A stretch of 64,000 bases of DNA from NCBI RefSeq assembly GCF_000166275.1, contig NZ_CM001023.1, positions 1,082,501 through 1,146,500 of the forward strand. The letters run 5' to 3'. Shown piece by piece: positions 15,578 to 24,042 of the stretch. Below the pieces are notes generated by a model, which searched no databases, had not been told where the DNA came from, and was given only the letters and a program-made list of their open reading frames with translations. The translations under genes were made by a program, and so were the position numbers. This DNA comes from Algoriphagus machipongonensis. Lineage in GTDB: Bacteria > Bacteroidota > Bacteroidia > Cytophagales > Cyclobacteriaceae. The number at the start of each line of letters is the position of its first letter. The first letter of the stretch is position 1.

Positions 15578-16750
15578 ATGAAAAATATTAAATTACTTAT
15601 ACTCGCAATTCTTTGTTCAGTTTCGACCTACAGTTTTGGTCAAGAAGAGGAAGAGACTTCAAAATTCACATTTTCAGGTTCTGTGGACGCTTACTTCAGA
15701 ACGAATTTCAATGCTCCTAACAAAGGAGAAAATTTTCAGGCTCCAGGAAGTTCATTTGGTAACCTGCCAGGGTTCTCTTTAGGTATGGCGAATATCATAG
15801 CTACCTATGAAGGTGAGAAAGTAGGTGCAGTAGCTGACTTGGTTTTCGGACCTAGAGGTGAGGATGCGGTATTCGGTTCTCCATTATATGCTGGAGGAAT
15901 GGCAGGAAGTTCGCAGATTATTAATCAATTGTATGTGTACTGGAATGTCAATGATGTAGTAACTCTGACATTAGGAAATTTCAATACCTTCCTAGGTTAT
16001 GAGGTTATTTCTCCTACTGGAAACTTTAATTACTCTACCTCTTATATGTTTAGCTACGGACCATTCTCTCATACGGGTTTGAAAGCAGACTTTGCGCTTT
16101 CTGATAACTGGTCTTTAATGGCTGCGGTGATGAACCCAACAGATATGACAGAGTTTAATCTGAATGGTACTTATACATATGGTGCTCAGCTTGGGTATTC
16201 TACTGAAGCAGGAAGTACTTATCTGAACTTCGTATATGGTGATCAAGATGGAAAATTGGATGTAGATGCAGGTGGTTTAGCTCCAGGGCAAACTTCTATG
16301 GGGAATACTTTCCAAGTAGATTTAACAACAGGTTTTAACCTAAGCGAAGCTTTGTATTTAGGTGTTAACACAACTTACAACACTACTTCTTCTGGAGAGG
16401 TGTTTAACGGAAGTGATGCTCAGGATGTAGATGGTGATGGTTCTGGATTCTATGGGTTTGCGGGTTATCTGCAAGCAAGTACTTCTGAGAATTTCGCAAT
16501 TGGTTTGAGAGGAGAATATTTTAGTGTATTCAATAACGGCCTTGATGGGGTTGTTGGGTTAGATGGCGAAGGTGATGGAAATGTTTTTGCGGTTACCCTT
16601 TCAGGAAATGCTAAAATTGGAAATAACCTGACATTAATTCCAGAATTAAGATTGGATACTATGGGTGAAGATGACTTCTTCATGAATAAAGAATTGGCAG
16701 GAAGTAAAAGTTTGTCGTCATTTTTACTTGCGGCAGTTTTTGCATTCTAA
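15578..16750 (+). CDS. Outer-membrane beta-barrel porin (BBP2/OmpL-like)
   Basis: A 390-residue protein with a signal peptide ending near residue 21 (YSFGQ/EE). The mature part is Gly/Asn/aromatic-rich with alternating beta strands and ends in a terminal Phe (LAAVFAF), the outer-membrane assembly signature. It matches the putative beta-barrel porin-2 family. Placement directly after amt suggests that it admits ammonium or small nitrogen compounds through the outer membrane; similar amt-porin pairs occur in other Bacteroidota. An Asp-rich segment near 270-285 (DVDGDGSG) could bind calcium. A terminator follows. Confidence 0.88.
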   Translation: MKNIKLLILAILCSVSTYSFGQEEEETSKFTFSGSVDAYFRTNFNAPNKGENFQAPGSSFGNLPGFSLGMANIIATYEGEKVGAVADLVFGPRGEDAVFGSPLYAGGMAGSSQIINQLYVYWNVNDVVTLTLGNFNTFLGYEVISPTGNFNYSTSYMFSYGPFSHTGLKADFALSDNWSLMAAVMNPTDMTEFNLNGTYTYGAQLGYSTEAGSTYLNFVYGDQDGKLDVDAGGLAPGQTSMGNTFQVDLTTGFNLSEALYLGVNTTYNTTSSGEVFNGSDAQDVDGDGSGFYGFAGYLQASTSENFAIGLRGEYFSVFNNGLDGVVGLDGEGDGNVFAVTLSGNAKIGNNLTLIPELRLDTMGEDDFFMNKELAGSKSLSSFLLAAVFAF

Positions 16751-16779
16751 GAAATAAACAGGGTCTATTGTCAATAAAG

Positions 16780-16807
16780 CCGGGGTGATTTTCATCCCGG
16801 TTTTTTA
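16780..16807 (+). terminator. Terminator after the porin gene
   Basis: CCGGGGTGA-TTT-TCATCCCGG stem (one G-T pair) followed by a T-run. Confidence 0.88.
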
Positions 16808-17042
16808 TTTTTTGTCACTTTTTGGAATTTGGAAGGGTTCTCCATTGCCTTCTATTCTGAGTTTTTCTGCAATATTTTAATTTTTAGGATTGCTTAGAAA
16901 CCATATTTTTTTAATGATATATGAAAAAATTAAAATTATATTTTTGATATCCGTCAAATTGATTAAATAAATTTTGATTTTTTTGAAACCTATGGGTTGA
17001 TTTTCAGTATATTTTATTGAACGTCAACCCAATTACAAAACA

Positions 17043-17402
17043 ATGAAAAGACCGTTTTTATTTCTAGCGGCCATGCTAATTGCAATCAGTTCTTACTCAC
17101 AGAATCTGACAGGGCCAAAGGCCAAGAATGCCAAGATTTCTGAAAAAACTAAAAATTCTATTGCTGTAGTTTATTACGATCAACCCCAAGACTTAAAGGG
17201 ACCAGCGGCAAAAAATGCTAAAATCTGGGATAAATCCGGAAAATTATGGGGCATTTCCACTCGGAAAAACATTAACAACCCTAAAGGATTAAAAGCTAAA
17301 AACAGAAAAGTTTGGGAAGATCCGGAATTTGCAGCGACTGGTTCCAAAGCCAGTTATAAATTACCGAAGTCCATGAGGAAACGAAAATTCTGGTGGCATT
17401 AA
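17043..17402 (+). CDS. Secreted repeat protein with three AKNxK motifs, unknown function
   Basis: A 119-residue basic protein with a cleavable signal peptide (MKRPFLFLAAMLIAISSYSQ). The mature chain is three related repeats: LTGPKAKNAKISEKT, LKGPAAKNAKIWDKS and PKGLKAKNRKVWEDP, each a (K/T)G-x-x-AKN-x-K-[IV]-W-like core, followed by a very basic end (SMRKRKFWWH). I do not recognise a named family. The charge and repeat suggest binding to a polyanion or to the envelope, but that is a guess. The gene has its own AT-rich upstream region and a terminator right after the stop, so it is a single-gene transcript. Confidence 0.75.
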   Translation: MKRPFLFLAAMLIAISSYSQNLTGPKAKNAKISEKTKNSIAVVYYDQPQDLKGPAAKNAKIWDKSGKLWGISTRKNINNPKGLKAKNRKVWEDPEFAATGSKASYKLPKSMRKRKFWWH

Positions 17403-17410
17403 AAAAATGA

Positions 17411-17434
17411 AGCCCGGCTCAGCCGGGCTTTTTT
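17411..17434 (+). terminator. Terminator after the repeat-protein gene
   Basis: AGCCCGGCT (17411-17419) pairs with AGCCGGGCT (17421-17429), followed by T-rich sequence, eight bases after the stop. Confidence 0.92.
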
Positions 17435-17451
17435 ATTGCTATTTTTTTATC

Positions 17452-17826
17452 CTAAAGATCTTGCTCTCTTTCAAGCATCAAAATAGAACTTTGGGGAACG
17501 ACAAAGTATTTTTCACCTTCATAGATTACTTCAAAAGAACCAGTTTGTAAAAAGATTGCCAAGTCTCCTTCCTTTGCTTGAAGTGGTACATATTTTACAG
17601 CTTCTTCCTTTTCCATCCAAGGCTCATGGTTGTCAGTAGCCATTGGGATAGGATATCCGGGTCCAGTTTTGATGATATATCCTTGCTGAACCTTCTCTTT
17701 TTCCTGAACACCTGGAGGCAAGTAAAGTCCTGAGCCAGTTTTCTCGCTGGGCTTCTTCAATTTAATAAGTACGCGGTCTCCCACGACGATCAAATTTTTC
17801 AACTTGTTATCTGCTGTCAGTTGCAT
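17452..17826 (-). CDS. GroES-like co-chaperone family protein
   Basis: A 124-residue protein with the GroES fold pattern: LIVVGDRVLIKLKKPSEKTGSGLYLPPGVQEKEKVQQGYIIKTG matches the GroES N-terminus through the mobile-loop region, and GDLAIFLQTGSFEVIYEGEKYFVVPQSSIL the C-terminal barrel. It is longer than GroES (about 95) because of an insert (AKEGD preceded by YPIPMATDNHEPWMEKEEAVKYVPLQ). There is no groEL next to it; instead it follows dnaK on the same strand, 85 bp downstream. It is therefore probably a GroES paralogue rather than the canonical GroES. Confidence 0.85.
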   Translation of the reverse strand: MQLTADNKLKNLIVVGDRVLIKLKKPSEKTGSGLYLPPGVQEKEKVQQGYIIKTGPGYPIPMATDNHEPWMEKEEAVKYVPLQAKEGDLAIFLQTGSFEVIYEGEKYFVVPQSSILMLEREQDL

Positions 17827-17861
17827 GGTTTAATTAGCCTTTGATTTGTCTTGTAACAAAT

Positions 17862-17891
17862 AACGGCATCTGCCTTTCAACAGATGCCGTT
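17862..17891 (-). terminator. Hairpin downstream of dnaK
   Basis: AACGGCATCTG (17862-17872) pairs with CAGATGCCGTT (17881-17891). On the minus strand it is followed only by a short AT stretch, so termination may be partial. Confidence 0.65.
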
Positions 17892-17911
17892 TTGAGTTGG
17901 TTTAGCAGAAG

Positions 17912-19831
17912 TTATTTCTTGTCTTCGCTAACTTCTTCATAATCTACATCGGAAACTCCGTCTCCATCTTCACTTGAACCTGCCTCAGCATTTGCATCTG
18001 GCCCTGGTTGAGCACCTTCAGCGCCTGCGGCATTGTACATTTCTTGAGAAGCAGCTTCCCAAGCTTTGTTCAATTCTTCCATCGCACCGTCAATACCTTC
18101 TAGGTTTTGAGCTTGATGTACAGACTTCAAGTTTTCAAGAGCTGAGCTGATAGCAGTTTTGTTTCCTTCAGAGAGCTTGTCTCCGTATTCTTTCAACTGC
18201 TTTTCAGTCTGGAATACCAGGCTGTCAGCTTGGTTAAGCTTCTCGATTTTTTCTTTTTCAGCTTTATCAGAAGCAGCATTCGCTTCTGCTTCATTCTTCA
18301 TTCTGTCGATTTCCTCTTGAGAAAGTCCAGAAGAAGCTTCAATCTTAATTTTTTGCTCCTTACCAGTTCCTTTGTCTTTTGCAGAAACATTCAAGATACC
18401 GTTTGCATCAATATCAAATGTTACTTCGATTTGAGGAACACCTCTTTGAGCAGGAGGAATATCAGAAAGTTGGAATCTACCAATTGTTCTGTTGTCCTTC
18501 GCCATTGGTCTCTCACCTTGAAGTACGTGGATATCTACTGCAGGCTGATTGTCAGCAGCTGTAGAGAATACCTCAGACTTTTTGGTAGGAATGGTCGTGT
18601 TGGACTCGATCAATTTCGTGAATACTCCGCCCATAGTTTCGATACCCAATGAAAGTGGCGTAACATCCAATAAAAGAACGTCTTTCACTTCACCAGTTAA
18701 TACCCCACCTTGGATAGCAGCACCGATCGCTACTACTTCATCAGGGTTTACACCCTTAGAAGGCTTCTTACCGAAGAATTTTTCTACTTCTTCCTGGATT
18801 TTAGGAATTCTTGTTGATCCACCTACCAAGATTACTTCGTCAATATCAGAAGCGCTTAGTCCAGCATCATTCAATGCTTTTTTACATGGATCCATGGATC
18901 TTCTTACCAAATCCTCAGATAATTGCTCAAACTTAGATCTGCTCAAGTTTCTAACCAAGTGCTTTGGTCCAGACTGAGTAGCAGTAATATATGGCAAGTT
19001 AATCTCAGTAGAAGAGGAGCTAGAAAGTTCAATTTTAGCTTTCTCAGCAGCTTCCTTCAATCTCTGAAGTGCCATAGGATCTTGTCTTAGATCAATTTGC
19101 TCTTCTCCTTTGAACTCGTCTGCAAGCCAGTTGATGATTACTTGGTCAAAGTCATCACCACCTAGGTGAACATCACCATTGGTAGATTTTACTTCAAAAA
19201 CGCCATCACCTAATTCCAAAACAGAAATATCGAATGTACCACCACCAAGGTCATACACTGCAATCTTCATGTCTTTGTCTCTATCATACCATAAGCAAAG
19301 CTGCTGCCGTGCTCGTGATGATACGTTTATACGTTTTACTTCCAAACCTGCAATTTGTCCTGCCTCTTTGGTCGCTTGACGCTCAGAGTCATTAAAATAT
19401 GCCGGAACTGTAATCACAGCTTCAGTTACTTCTTGTCCCAAGAAATCTTCTGCAGTAGACTTCATTTTCTGAAGAATCATAGCAGAAAGCTCTTGTGGAG
19501 TATATGATCTGTCACCGATTTTTACTGCGATAGTGTCATTTGATCCTTTTTCTACTTTATAAGAAGCATGTTTCTTTTCTTCAGAAACTTCGGAAAACTT
19601 CTTACCCATAAATCTCTTTACAGAAGAAATTGTATTTGCTGGGTTCGTAATTGCTTGTCTTTTAGCAGGGTCACCTACTTTGCGCTCTCCGTTACCGTTG
19701 TCAAGAAAAGCGACAATAGAAGGAGTAGTTCTTCTTCCTTCACTATTCTGGATGACTACAGGTTCATTACCCTCCATCACGGCTACGCAGGAGTTGGTGG
19801 TACCCAAGTCAATGCCGATAATTTTTCCCAT
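17912..19831 (-). CDS. dnaK: Molecular chaperone DnaK with altered INEPT segment
   Basis: Hsp70 chaperone, 639 residues: ATPase domain (1-385), substrate-binding domain with [14 protein letters not shown], and the helical lid ending in an acidic EEVSEDKK tail. Nearly every motif is intact ([55 protein letters not shown]). The exception is residues 169-184, reading [16 protein letters not shown], where all active Hsp70s have INEPTAAALAYG plus a linker. The DNA there holds the tandem 8 bp repeat ATACGTTT-ATACGTTT (19321-19336) and lacks about eight bases further on, so the frame is lost and regained. The catalytic Glu of INEPT would be missing. Either the gene is damaged or this is a local sequence error. 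Confidence 0.93.
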   Translation of the reverse strand: MGKIIGIDLGTTNSCVAVMEGNEPVVIQNSEGRRTTPSIVAFLDNGNGERKVGDPAKRQAITNPANTISSVKRFMGKKFSEVSEEKKHASYKVEKGSNDTIAVKIGDRSYTPQELSAMILQKMKSTAEDFLGQEVTEAVITVPAYFNDSERQATKEAGQIAGLEVKRINVSSRARQQLCLWYDRDKDMKIAVYDLGGGTFDISVLELGDGVFEVKSTNGDVHLGGDDFDQVIINWLADEFKGEEQIDLRQDPMALQRLKEAAEKAKIELSSSSSTEINLPYITATQSGPKHLVRNLSRSKFEQLSEDLVRRSMDPCKKALNDAGLSASDIDEVILVGGSTRIPKIQEEVEKFFGKKPSKGVNPDEVVAIGAAIQGGVLTGEVKDVLLLDVTPLSLGIETMGGVFTKLIESNTTIPTKKSEVFSTAADNQPAVDIHVLQGERPMAKDNRTIGRFQLSDIPPAQRGVPQIEVTFDIDANGILNVSAKDKGTGKEQKIKIEASSGLSQEEIDRMKNEAEANAASDKAEKEKIEKLNQADSLVFQTEKQLKEYGDKLSEGNKTAISSALENLKSVHQAQNLEGIDGAMEELNKAWEAASQEMYNAAGAEGAQPGPDANAEAGSSEDGDGVSDVDYEEVSEDKK

Positions 19832-20269
19832 AATTATATTTGTTTATTAGTTTCAATGAGTTACATCTCCCTTTCTTCAAGGGATGTGCCATTACTAAAA
19901 TTTGAGGATTTTGTGTCAGATTGGCAGAAAGACTGGCAGGTATAAATTTATTCTCCTCCAGATATGTCACCTTATAACCTGCGTCACTTCATTTCTGACA
20001 GATTTTTTTATTTTTTCACGACAGCCTTGCAACCTTCCTCTGACAATTGGCATCTACTTTAATATGAGGCGGGATTTTTTTCGACATAACCGAGAAAGGT
20101 ATAAGTGGTTATTGGTGTTTTTACTAGGCACCCTATTGATTCAAATTAATATACAGTTTGATGTATTTCCTTTTTGTCTAGAGTATTTGAAAACCTCTAT
20201 TTCAGAATTTAGTTCTTCGATTTTTCTGGGTTAATACAGTTAATACTACTGATTCTCTTATTTTTAAAG
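19832..20269. other. Intergenic region between dnaK and the MOSC gene
   Basis: About 438 bp between divergent genes. It contains the dnaK promoter side with repeated TGNCA half-sites (listed separately). On the plus strand there is one possible small frame at 20064-20234, 56 residues with a basic start (MRRDFFRHNRERYKW) and one hydrophobic helix, ending 35 bp before the MOSC gene; I could not support it as a gene. Otherwise I see nothing. Confidence 0.4.
19914..20000 (-). promoter_or_regulatory. Repeated TGNCA half-sites upstream of dnaK
   Basis: Within about 85 bp upstream of dnaK the plus strand has TGTCA (19914-19918), TGGCA (19922-19926), TGGCA (19934-19938), TGTCA (19965-19969) and TGACA (19996-20000). 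Read on the minus strand these give two CTGCCA words 12 bp apart and flanking TGACA/TGTCA words. Such clusters are plausible heat-shock promoter or operator elements, since no CIRCE palindrome is present. Which sigma factor or regulator uses them is unknown. Confidence 0.4.
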
Positions 20270-21079
20270 ATGAATCAAAATCTAACTATTAAGGATATTT
20301 TTATTTATCCTATTAAATCTCTTGGAGGTATTCGAGTGGAGGAAGCGTATGTAGAGGAAAAGGGTTTGCAATACGACAGAAGATGGATGTTAGTGACTCC
20401 TGATGGAAATTTTATCAGCCAGCGAAAGTTACCTCAACTGGCCTTGTTGCAAGTGGTATTAGCCCAAGATGCCTTATTGGTTTTTGATAAACGTAACCGT
20501 TCAAAACAGATCAGAATTCCTTTTGATTCCACCACCGGGAAAACCATTCAAGTTCAGGTATGGGATGATTCCATGGATGCGGAACTGGTGGGAAATGAAT
20601 TTGACTTTTGGTTCAGTAAAATGCTAGGGACTGAAGTGCTTTTGGTGAGGATGCCTGAGAAAACAAAGAGGCCTGTAGATAGAAAATATGCTAAAAATGG
20701 TGAAACTGTCAGTTTTGCTGATGGCATGCCTTACTTAATTATCGGGCAATCTTCCTTAAATGATTTGAATTCTAAAGTTTCCGAAAAAATAACCATGGAT
20801 AGGTTTCGGCCGAATGTGGTTTTCTCTGGAGGTCCCGCTTTTTTTGAAGATCAAATGAATTTCATCAAAATAGGTGATATAGGATTTTCTGTAATAAAGC
20901 CTTGTGCCAGATGTGTCATGATCACGGTAGATCAAAAGTCTGGAGAAAAAGGAAAGGAGCCATTGAAAACATTGGCTGCATATCGTAGTAAAAATAATAA
21001 AGTGCTATTTGGGCAAAATATGGTTGCTATGAGTTTTGGGAAAATCCAGGTTGGGGACCCATTGCTTTTGATGGATTGA
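20270..21079 (+). CDS. MOSC domain-containing protein
   Basis: A 269-residue protein with an N-terminal MOSC_N barrel (IKDIFIYPIKSLGGIRVEEA, YDRRWMLVTPDGNFISQRKLPQLAL) and a C-terminal MOSC domain (RFRPNVVFSGG, then KPCARCVMITVD near 205-217). The cysteine in KPCxRC is the conserved residue that holds the Mo ligand or sulfur in mARC/YcbX-type proteins. These bind molybdenum cofactor and reduce N-hydroxylated compounds with a redox partner. No ferredoxin domain is fused at the C-terminus, unlike E. coli YcbX (369 residues), so a separate electron donor would be needed. Single gene, closed by a bidirectional terminator. Confidence 0.9.
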   Translation: MNQNLTIKDIFIYPIKSLGGIRVEEAYVEEKGLQYDRRWMLVTPDGNFISQRKLPQLALLQVVLAQDALLVFDKRNRSKQIRIPFDSTTGKTIQVQVWDDSMDAELVGNEFDFWFSKMLGTEVLLVRMPEKTKRPVDRKYAKNGETVSFADGMPYLIIGQSSLNDLNSKVSEKITMDRFRPNVVFSGGPAFFEDQMNFIKIGDIGFSVIKPCARCVMITVDQKSGEKGKEPLKTLAAYRSKNNKVLFGQNMVAMSFGKIQVGDPLLLMD

Positions 21080-21085
21080 AAAAAT

Positions 21086-21116
21086 AAACCCTGAATAAAT
21101 GACTTATTCAGGGTTT
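21086..21116. terminator. Bidirectional terminator between MOSC gene and hemE
   Basis: AACCCTGAATAA pairs with TTATTCAGGGTT, flanked by A and T tracts, between two convergent genes. It can serve both. Confidence 0.88.
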
Positions 21117-21125
21117 CTATTGGAT

Positions 21126-22148
21126 TTAGAATCCTTTTACTGTTTCTATAAATACTTTTACCTTTTCTGGTTTGATGTCTGGGTAGACTCCATGTCCGAG
21201 GTTAGCGATATGTCTTTTTCCTTTAAACTGCTCCATCATTTCTAAAGTCGCAGATCTTACTTCTTCTGGGTTACCATAAAGTGCCGCTGGATCAAGGTTA
21301 CCTTGAAGCGTTTTATTTGCCCCGATTAGTTTATACGATTCTTCAATTCCCATATTCCAGTCCAGCCCTATAGTTTCGCAATTCAATTTCCCCATTTCCT
21401 CTCTGGCAAAAAATGCTCCTTTGGCAAAAACGGTAACAGGGACCTCATTGATGGCATCACAAATTTGAGAAATGTATCGATGAGAAAATTCCAGATATTG
21501 TTTAGGGCCTAAAATTCCTGCCCAGCTATCAAAAACTTGAACTAAATCTGCTCCCGCTTTTATCTGAGCTTTTAAATAATTGATCGTACTATCTGTGATC
21601 ATTTGCATCAACTGGTGTGCAAATGCAGGTTGGGTGTAAAGGATTTCTCTTGCTCTAGAAAATGTCTTGCTACCACTTCCTTCTACCATGTAAGCAAAAA
21701 TAGTCCATGGTGCTCCGGCAAAACCGATCAATGGAACTCTACCATTTAAATTTTTCTTGGTGATTTCTATTGCTTTGATGACATAGCTTAAGTCATTAGC
21801 TCCATCCGCAACTCTCAATTTCTTTAGATCCGCTTCTGTTCTTACAGTCTCTGGAAACCAAGGCCCTTTTTTTTCTATCATTTCATAAGGGAGTCCCATG
21901 GCTTCTGGGATCACCAAAATGTCAGAAAAAATGATCGCTGCATCCACTCCTAATAAATCAACAGGCTGAATGGTAACTTCTGCAGCAAGCTCCGGAGTTT
22001 GAGCTAATTCTATAAAACCACTGACGCTTTCGCGGACTGCTCGATATTCTGGTAGTATTCTTCCTGCTTGACGCATGAGCCAAACTGGGGTTCTTTCCGT
22101 CTTTTCGCCTTTGGCCGCTCTCAGCAATAGATCATTTTGTAATTCCAT
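21126..22148 (-). CDS. hemE: Uroporphyrinogen decarboxylase
   Basis: A 340-residue enzyme that decarboxylates uroporphyrinogen III to coproporphyrinogen III in heme synthesis. Key family motifs are [17 protein letters not shown] at the N-terminus with the substrate-binding Arg pair, the catalytic Asp in [32 protein letters not shown] and [14 protein letters not shown] near the end. Length is normal. A candidate -7 box TATCTTTG lies only three bases before the ATG, which would make the transcript leaderless or nearly so. Confidence 0.97.
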   Translation of the reverse strand: MELQNDLLLRAAKGEKTERTPVWLMRQAGRILPEYRAVRESVSGFIELAQTPELAAEVTIQPVDLLGVDAAIIFSDILVIPEAMGLPYEMIEKKGPWFPETVRTEADLKKLRVADGANDLSYVIKAIEITKKNLNGRVPLIGFAGAPWTIFAYMVEGSGSKTFSRAREILYTQPAFAHQLMQMITDSTINYLKAQIKAGADLVQVFDSWAGILGPKQYLEFSHRYISQICDAINEVPVTVFAKGAFFAREEMGKLNCETIGLDWNMGIEESYKLIGANKTLQGNLDPAALYGNPEEVRSATLEMMEQFKGKRHIANLGHGVYPDIKPEKVKVFIETVKGF

Positions 22149-22151
22149 GCC

Positions 22152-22159
22152 GCAAAGAT
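22152..22159 (-). promoter_or_regulatory. Candidate -7 box directly before hemE
   Basis: On the minus strand TATCTTTG fits TAnnTTTG and ends three bases before the hemE ATG. If used, transcription would begin at or next to the start codon. No strong -33 element is visible. Confidence 0.5.
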
Positions 22160-22199
22160 AACAGCCAAATTAATTTTGACACTGAAAAAATTGAACATA

Positions 22200-22235
22200 A
22201 AAAAAACAGGACTCTCGCATGGCAAAAATCCTGTT
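22200..22235 (-). terminator. Terminator after the collagen-like lipoprotein gene
   Basis: On the minus strand ACAGGA (22234-22229) pairs with TCCTGT (22211-22206), and a T-run follows. The loop is 17 bases with partial inner pairing, so the strength is uncertain. Confidence 0.65.
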
Positions 22236-22266
22236 TGTGGTAATCAGTTGGTTTAGGTAGTGTTAT

Positions 22267-22803
22267 TTATTTTTTCAATTCTATTTTTGTAAAATCTTCA
22301 TCTGTTAAACCTAAGTGTTTGGTGACAGCTTCATAATCTGTCCAGTCAATTCTAGCGCCTGAGAAATCTCCAGGAACCACTACAACTCTAAATAGTTGAT
22401 TGTCTGTCCAGTCTGATGTCAATAGACTATAATCTAGAGGTCCATCTAGAAATACGCTAAAATCACCACTTGTAAAGTCGTAATTGTACATCAAAACGCC
22501 TTCTTCGAAGAAAACTGTTTGAGGTAAAGCTCTCCAGATCGGAGTTCCACCGTCGTTTTCCCACTGGATGAAAGCCAATACAACATCACTTTCGACTATA
22601 GCTGGATCAAAGGTGAATATTTCTTGGTACCCATTCCCATCATTGAAGTCCACTTCAACCTCAAAAACTTCTGAAACTATATTTACCCCGTCTTGGCCAT
22701 CAAAACCATCTAATCCAGGAGGTCCTTGTGGCCCAACAGGACCTTCACATGCTTGGAATGAAATGATCCCTATCAGACCAAGGATTGCAGTAATTTTTCT
22801 CAT
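22267..22803 (-). CDS. Lipoprotein with short collagen-like segment
   Basis: A 178-residue protein starting MRKITAILGLIGIISFQACEG; the Cys after FQA is a likely lipid-attachment site. It is followed by five collagen-type Gly-x-y triplets (GPVGPQGPPGLDGFDGQDG) and then by a beta-rich domain with many aromatic and acidic residues up to FTKIELKK. Proteins of this plan are common in Bacteroidota as surface lipoproteins of unknown function. The frame extends 12 codons upstream of the chosen ATG, but that extension would place charged residues before the signal sequence. It appears to be a single gene. Confidence 0.85.
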   Translation of the reverse strand: MRKITAILGLIGIISFQACEGPVGPQGPPGLDGFDGQDGVNIVSEVFEVEVDFNDGNGYQEIFTFDPAIVESDVVLAFIQWENDGGTPIWRALPQTVFFEEGVLMYNYDFTSGDFSVFLDGPLDYSLLTSDWTDNQLFRVVVVPGDFSGARIDWTDYEAVTKHLGLTDEDFTKIELKK

Positions 22804-22898
22804 TTTGGCGTGGTTTAGTTGAAACATATATCTTTTCACGGTAAGAGTGGGACTTTGGTTGGTTAATCTTACTAACTAAGCCTGTTAAAAAACGTGAA

Positions 22899-23426
22899 TT
22901 AATTATCAGCTTTGATCGGAGCAATTACCTGAACCTCGGTCTCAGATATAATTTTATCAATGAATATGCCAGTAAGTTCTAATTGATGATTTTGTGCAAA
23001 TTCCTTAAGCTTTTTTTGTACAGTTGTAGGGTTTGGCATAACCCATTTACTGCTTTTAATTGTGGCTAGAAGATATTTTGACTCCTTAAAACTCATGGTT
23101 TCAAAATTCTGTACAGGCAATGGTTGATCAATTCCCACAAAAACTTCCATGGTGTCCAGCTTTCCAGCGGGCTCAGAATAGTAAATGGTATGTAATTTCG
23201 ATCCAGGATGTAGGTCCATTTCTGTTTCTACAGAATTAAAGGCTTCTTCCAATTTGGGGTCTTGAGGAGTACCTCTATAATTTAAACCAACTAGTGTAGG
23301 AGGTGATTGATCTATGACTTGGATGTCAATAGGCGCATTGCCTCCCAATCGGTTAAATCCCCAATAACCAATACCTGTCAAAAGGATCAGGGTGATTAGG
23401 ATAACAGCAAACTTTTTACTCATCAT
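22899..23426 (-). CDS. Membrane-anchored GyrI-like domain protein
   Basis: A 175-residue protein with one N-terminal transmembrane helix (FAVILITLILLTGIGYWGF) and a soluble domain, probably periplasmic. The domain has the GyrI/SOUL-like pattern: PTLVGLNYRGTPQDPKLEEAF, then HTIYYSEPAGKLDTMEVFVGI, the core YLLATIKSSKW and a final EVQVIAPIK strand. This fold binds small ligands in SbmC/GyrI and the effector domain of BmrR. The membrane anchor resembles TEX264-like arrangements. It overlaps the start of nothing upstream but begins at the stop of the beta-barrel gene (1 bp overlap), so the two are one operon. Confidence 0.75.
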   Translation of the reverse strand: MMSKKFAVILITLILLTGIGYWGFNRLGGNAPIDIQVIDQSPPTLVGLNYRGTPQDPKLEEAFNSVETEMDLHPGSKLHTIYYSEPAGKLDTMEVFVGIDQPLPVQNFETMSFKESKYLLATIKSSKWVMPNPTTVQKKLKEFAQNHQLELTGIFIDKIISETEVQVIAPIKADN

Positions 23427-24010
23427 TAGAAAAGGTAACGGACACCGATGCCACCTTGAGCTTTAAGATGGCCAATGCGATCCACTAGCTCCATAAAAAC
23501 CCCGAATTCTGCAAAAACATTCATGGGTAGGTCTGAAAAATAATACTCAGAACCAATAAATGCCTCAGGACCGAAGTCCACATTAGTCCGCTCATCTTTT
23601 AAGAGATTTCCATTACCTACTTGCTCAACCGTATAGCTATAGGTTACTCTATTTGTTCGAAGCTGGATTCCAGCTCCACCATAGGCTAATAAATAGCCTT
23701 CGGTGATCCCGAAACTATCCGTAAAATCTTCATGGTATGCTGAACGGACATTGAAAGAAAGTCCTTTTTTGACGCCATGACTGATATAGAAGGCATTTGA
23801 TTCCGGTGGGTTGTTTTCAAAATCCCTTTGGTAATAGCTAGATCCATTTACACCAGCACTACCTATCATTCCTTCTATGGAAATATAATCGCTGATAAAA
23901 TCTTTATAAGTAATAGAAAATGGTTCTCCTACACGTAGGCCTACTCCTCTTTCTTGGGAAAAAGCTAATACTGGGATAAATAAAATAAGCGCTAGAATTC
24001 TAAATTTCAC
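23426..24010 (-). CDS. Small outer-membrane beta-barrel protein
   Basis: A 194-residue protein with a signal peptide ending at FSQ/ER and a mature part of alternating strands (GVGLRVGEPFSITYK, LLAYGGAGIQLRT, VFAEFGVFMEL) ending in the outer-membrane signature GGIGVRYLF. The likely start is GTG at 24010, as no ATG gives a full signal peptide. It is 32 bp downstream of the ABC exporter gene and shares a 1 bp overlap with the GyrI-like gene, so all three may be co-transcribed with truA at the head. Function is unknown. Confidence 0.82.
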   Translation of the reverse strand: MKFRILALILFIPVLAFSQERGVGLRVGEPFSITYKDFISDYISIEGMIGSAGVNGSSYYQRDFENNPPESNAFYISHGVKKGLSFNVRSAYHEDFTDSFGITEGYLLAYGGAGIQLRTNRVTYSYTVEQVGNGNLLKDERTNVDFGPEAFIGSEYYFSDLPMNVFAEFGVFMELVDRIGHLKAQGGIGVRYLF

Positions 24011-24042
24011 TGGGTAATCTATTATATGGTTTATTAATCTTT

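Noticed and set aside
20064..20234. Possible 56-residue single-helix membrane peptide before the MOSC gene
   Set aside because: A basic start and hydrophobic helix are suggestive, but nothing else supports it and the region is also the dnaK upstream region.
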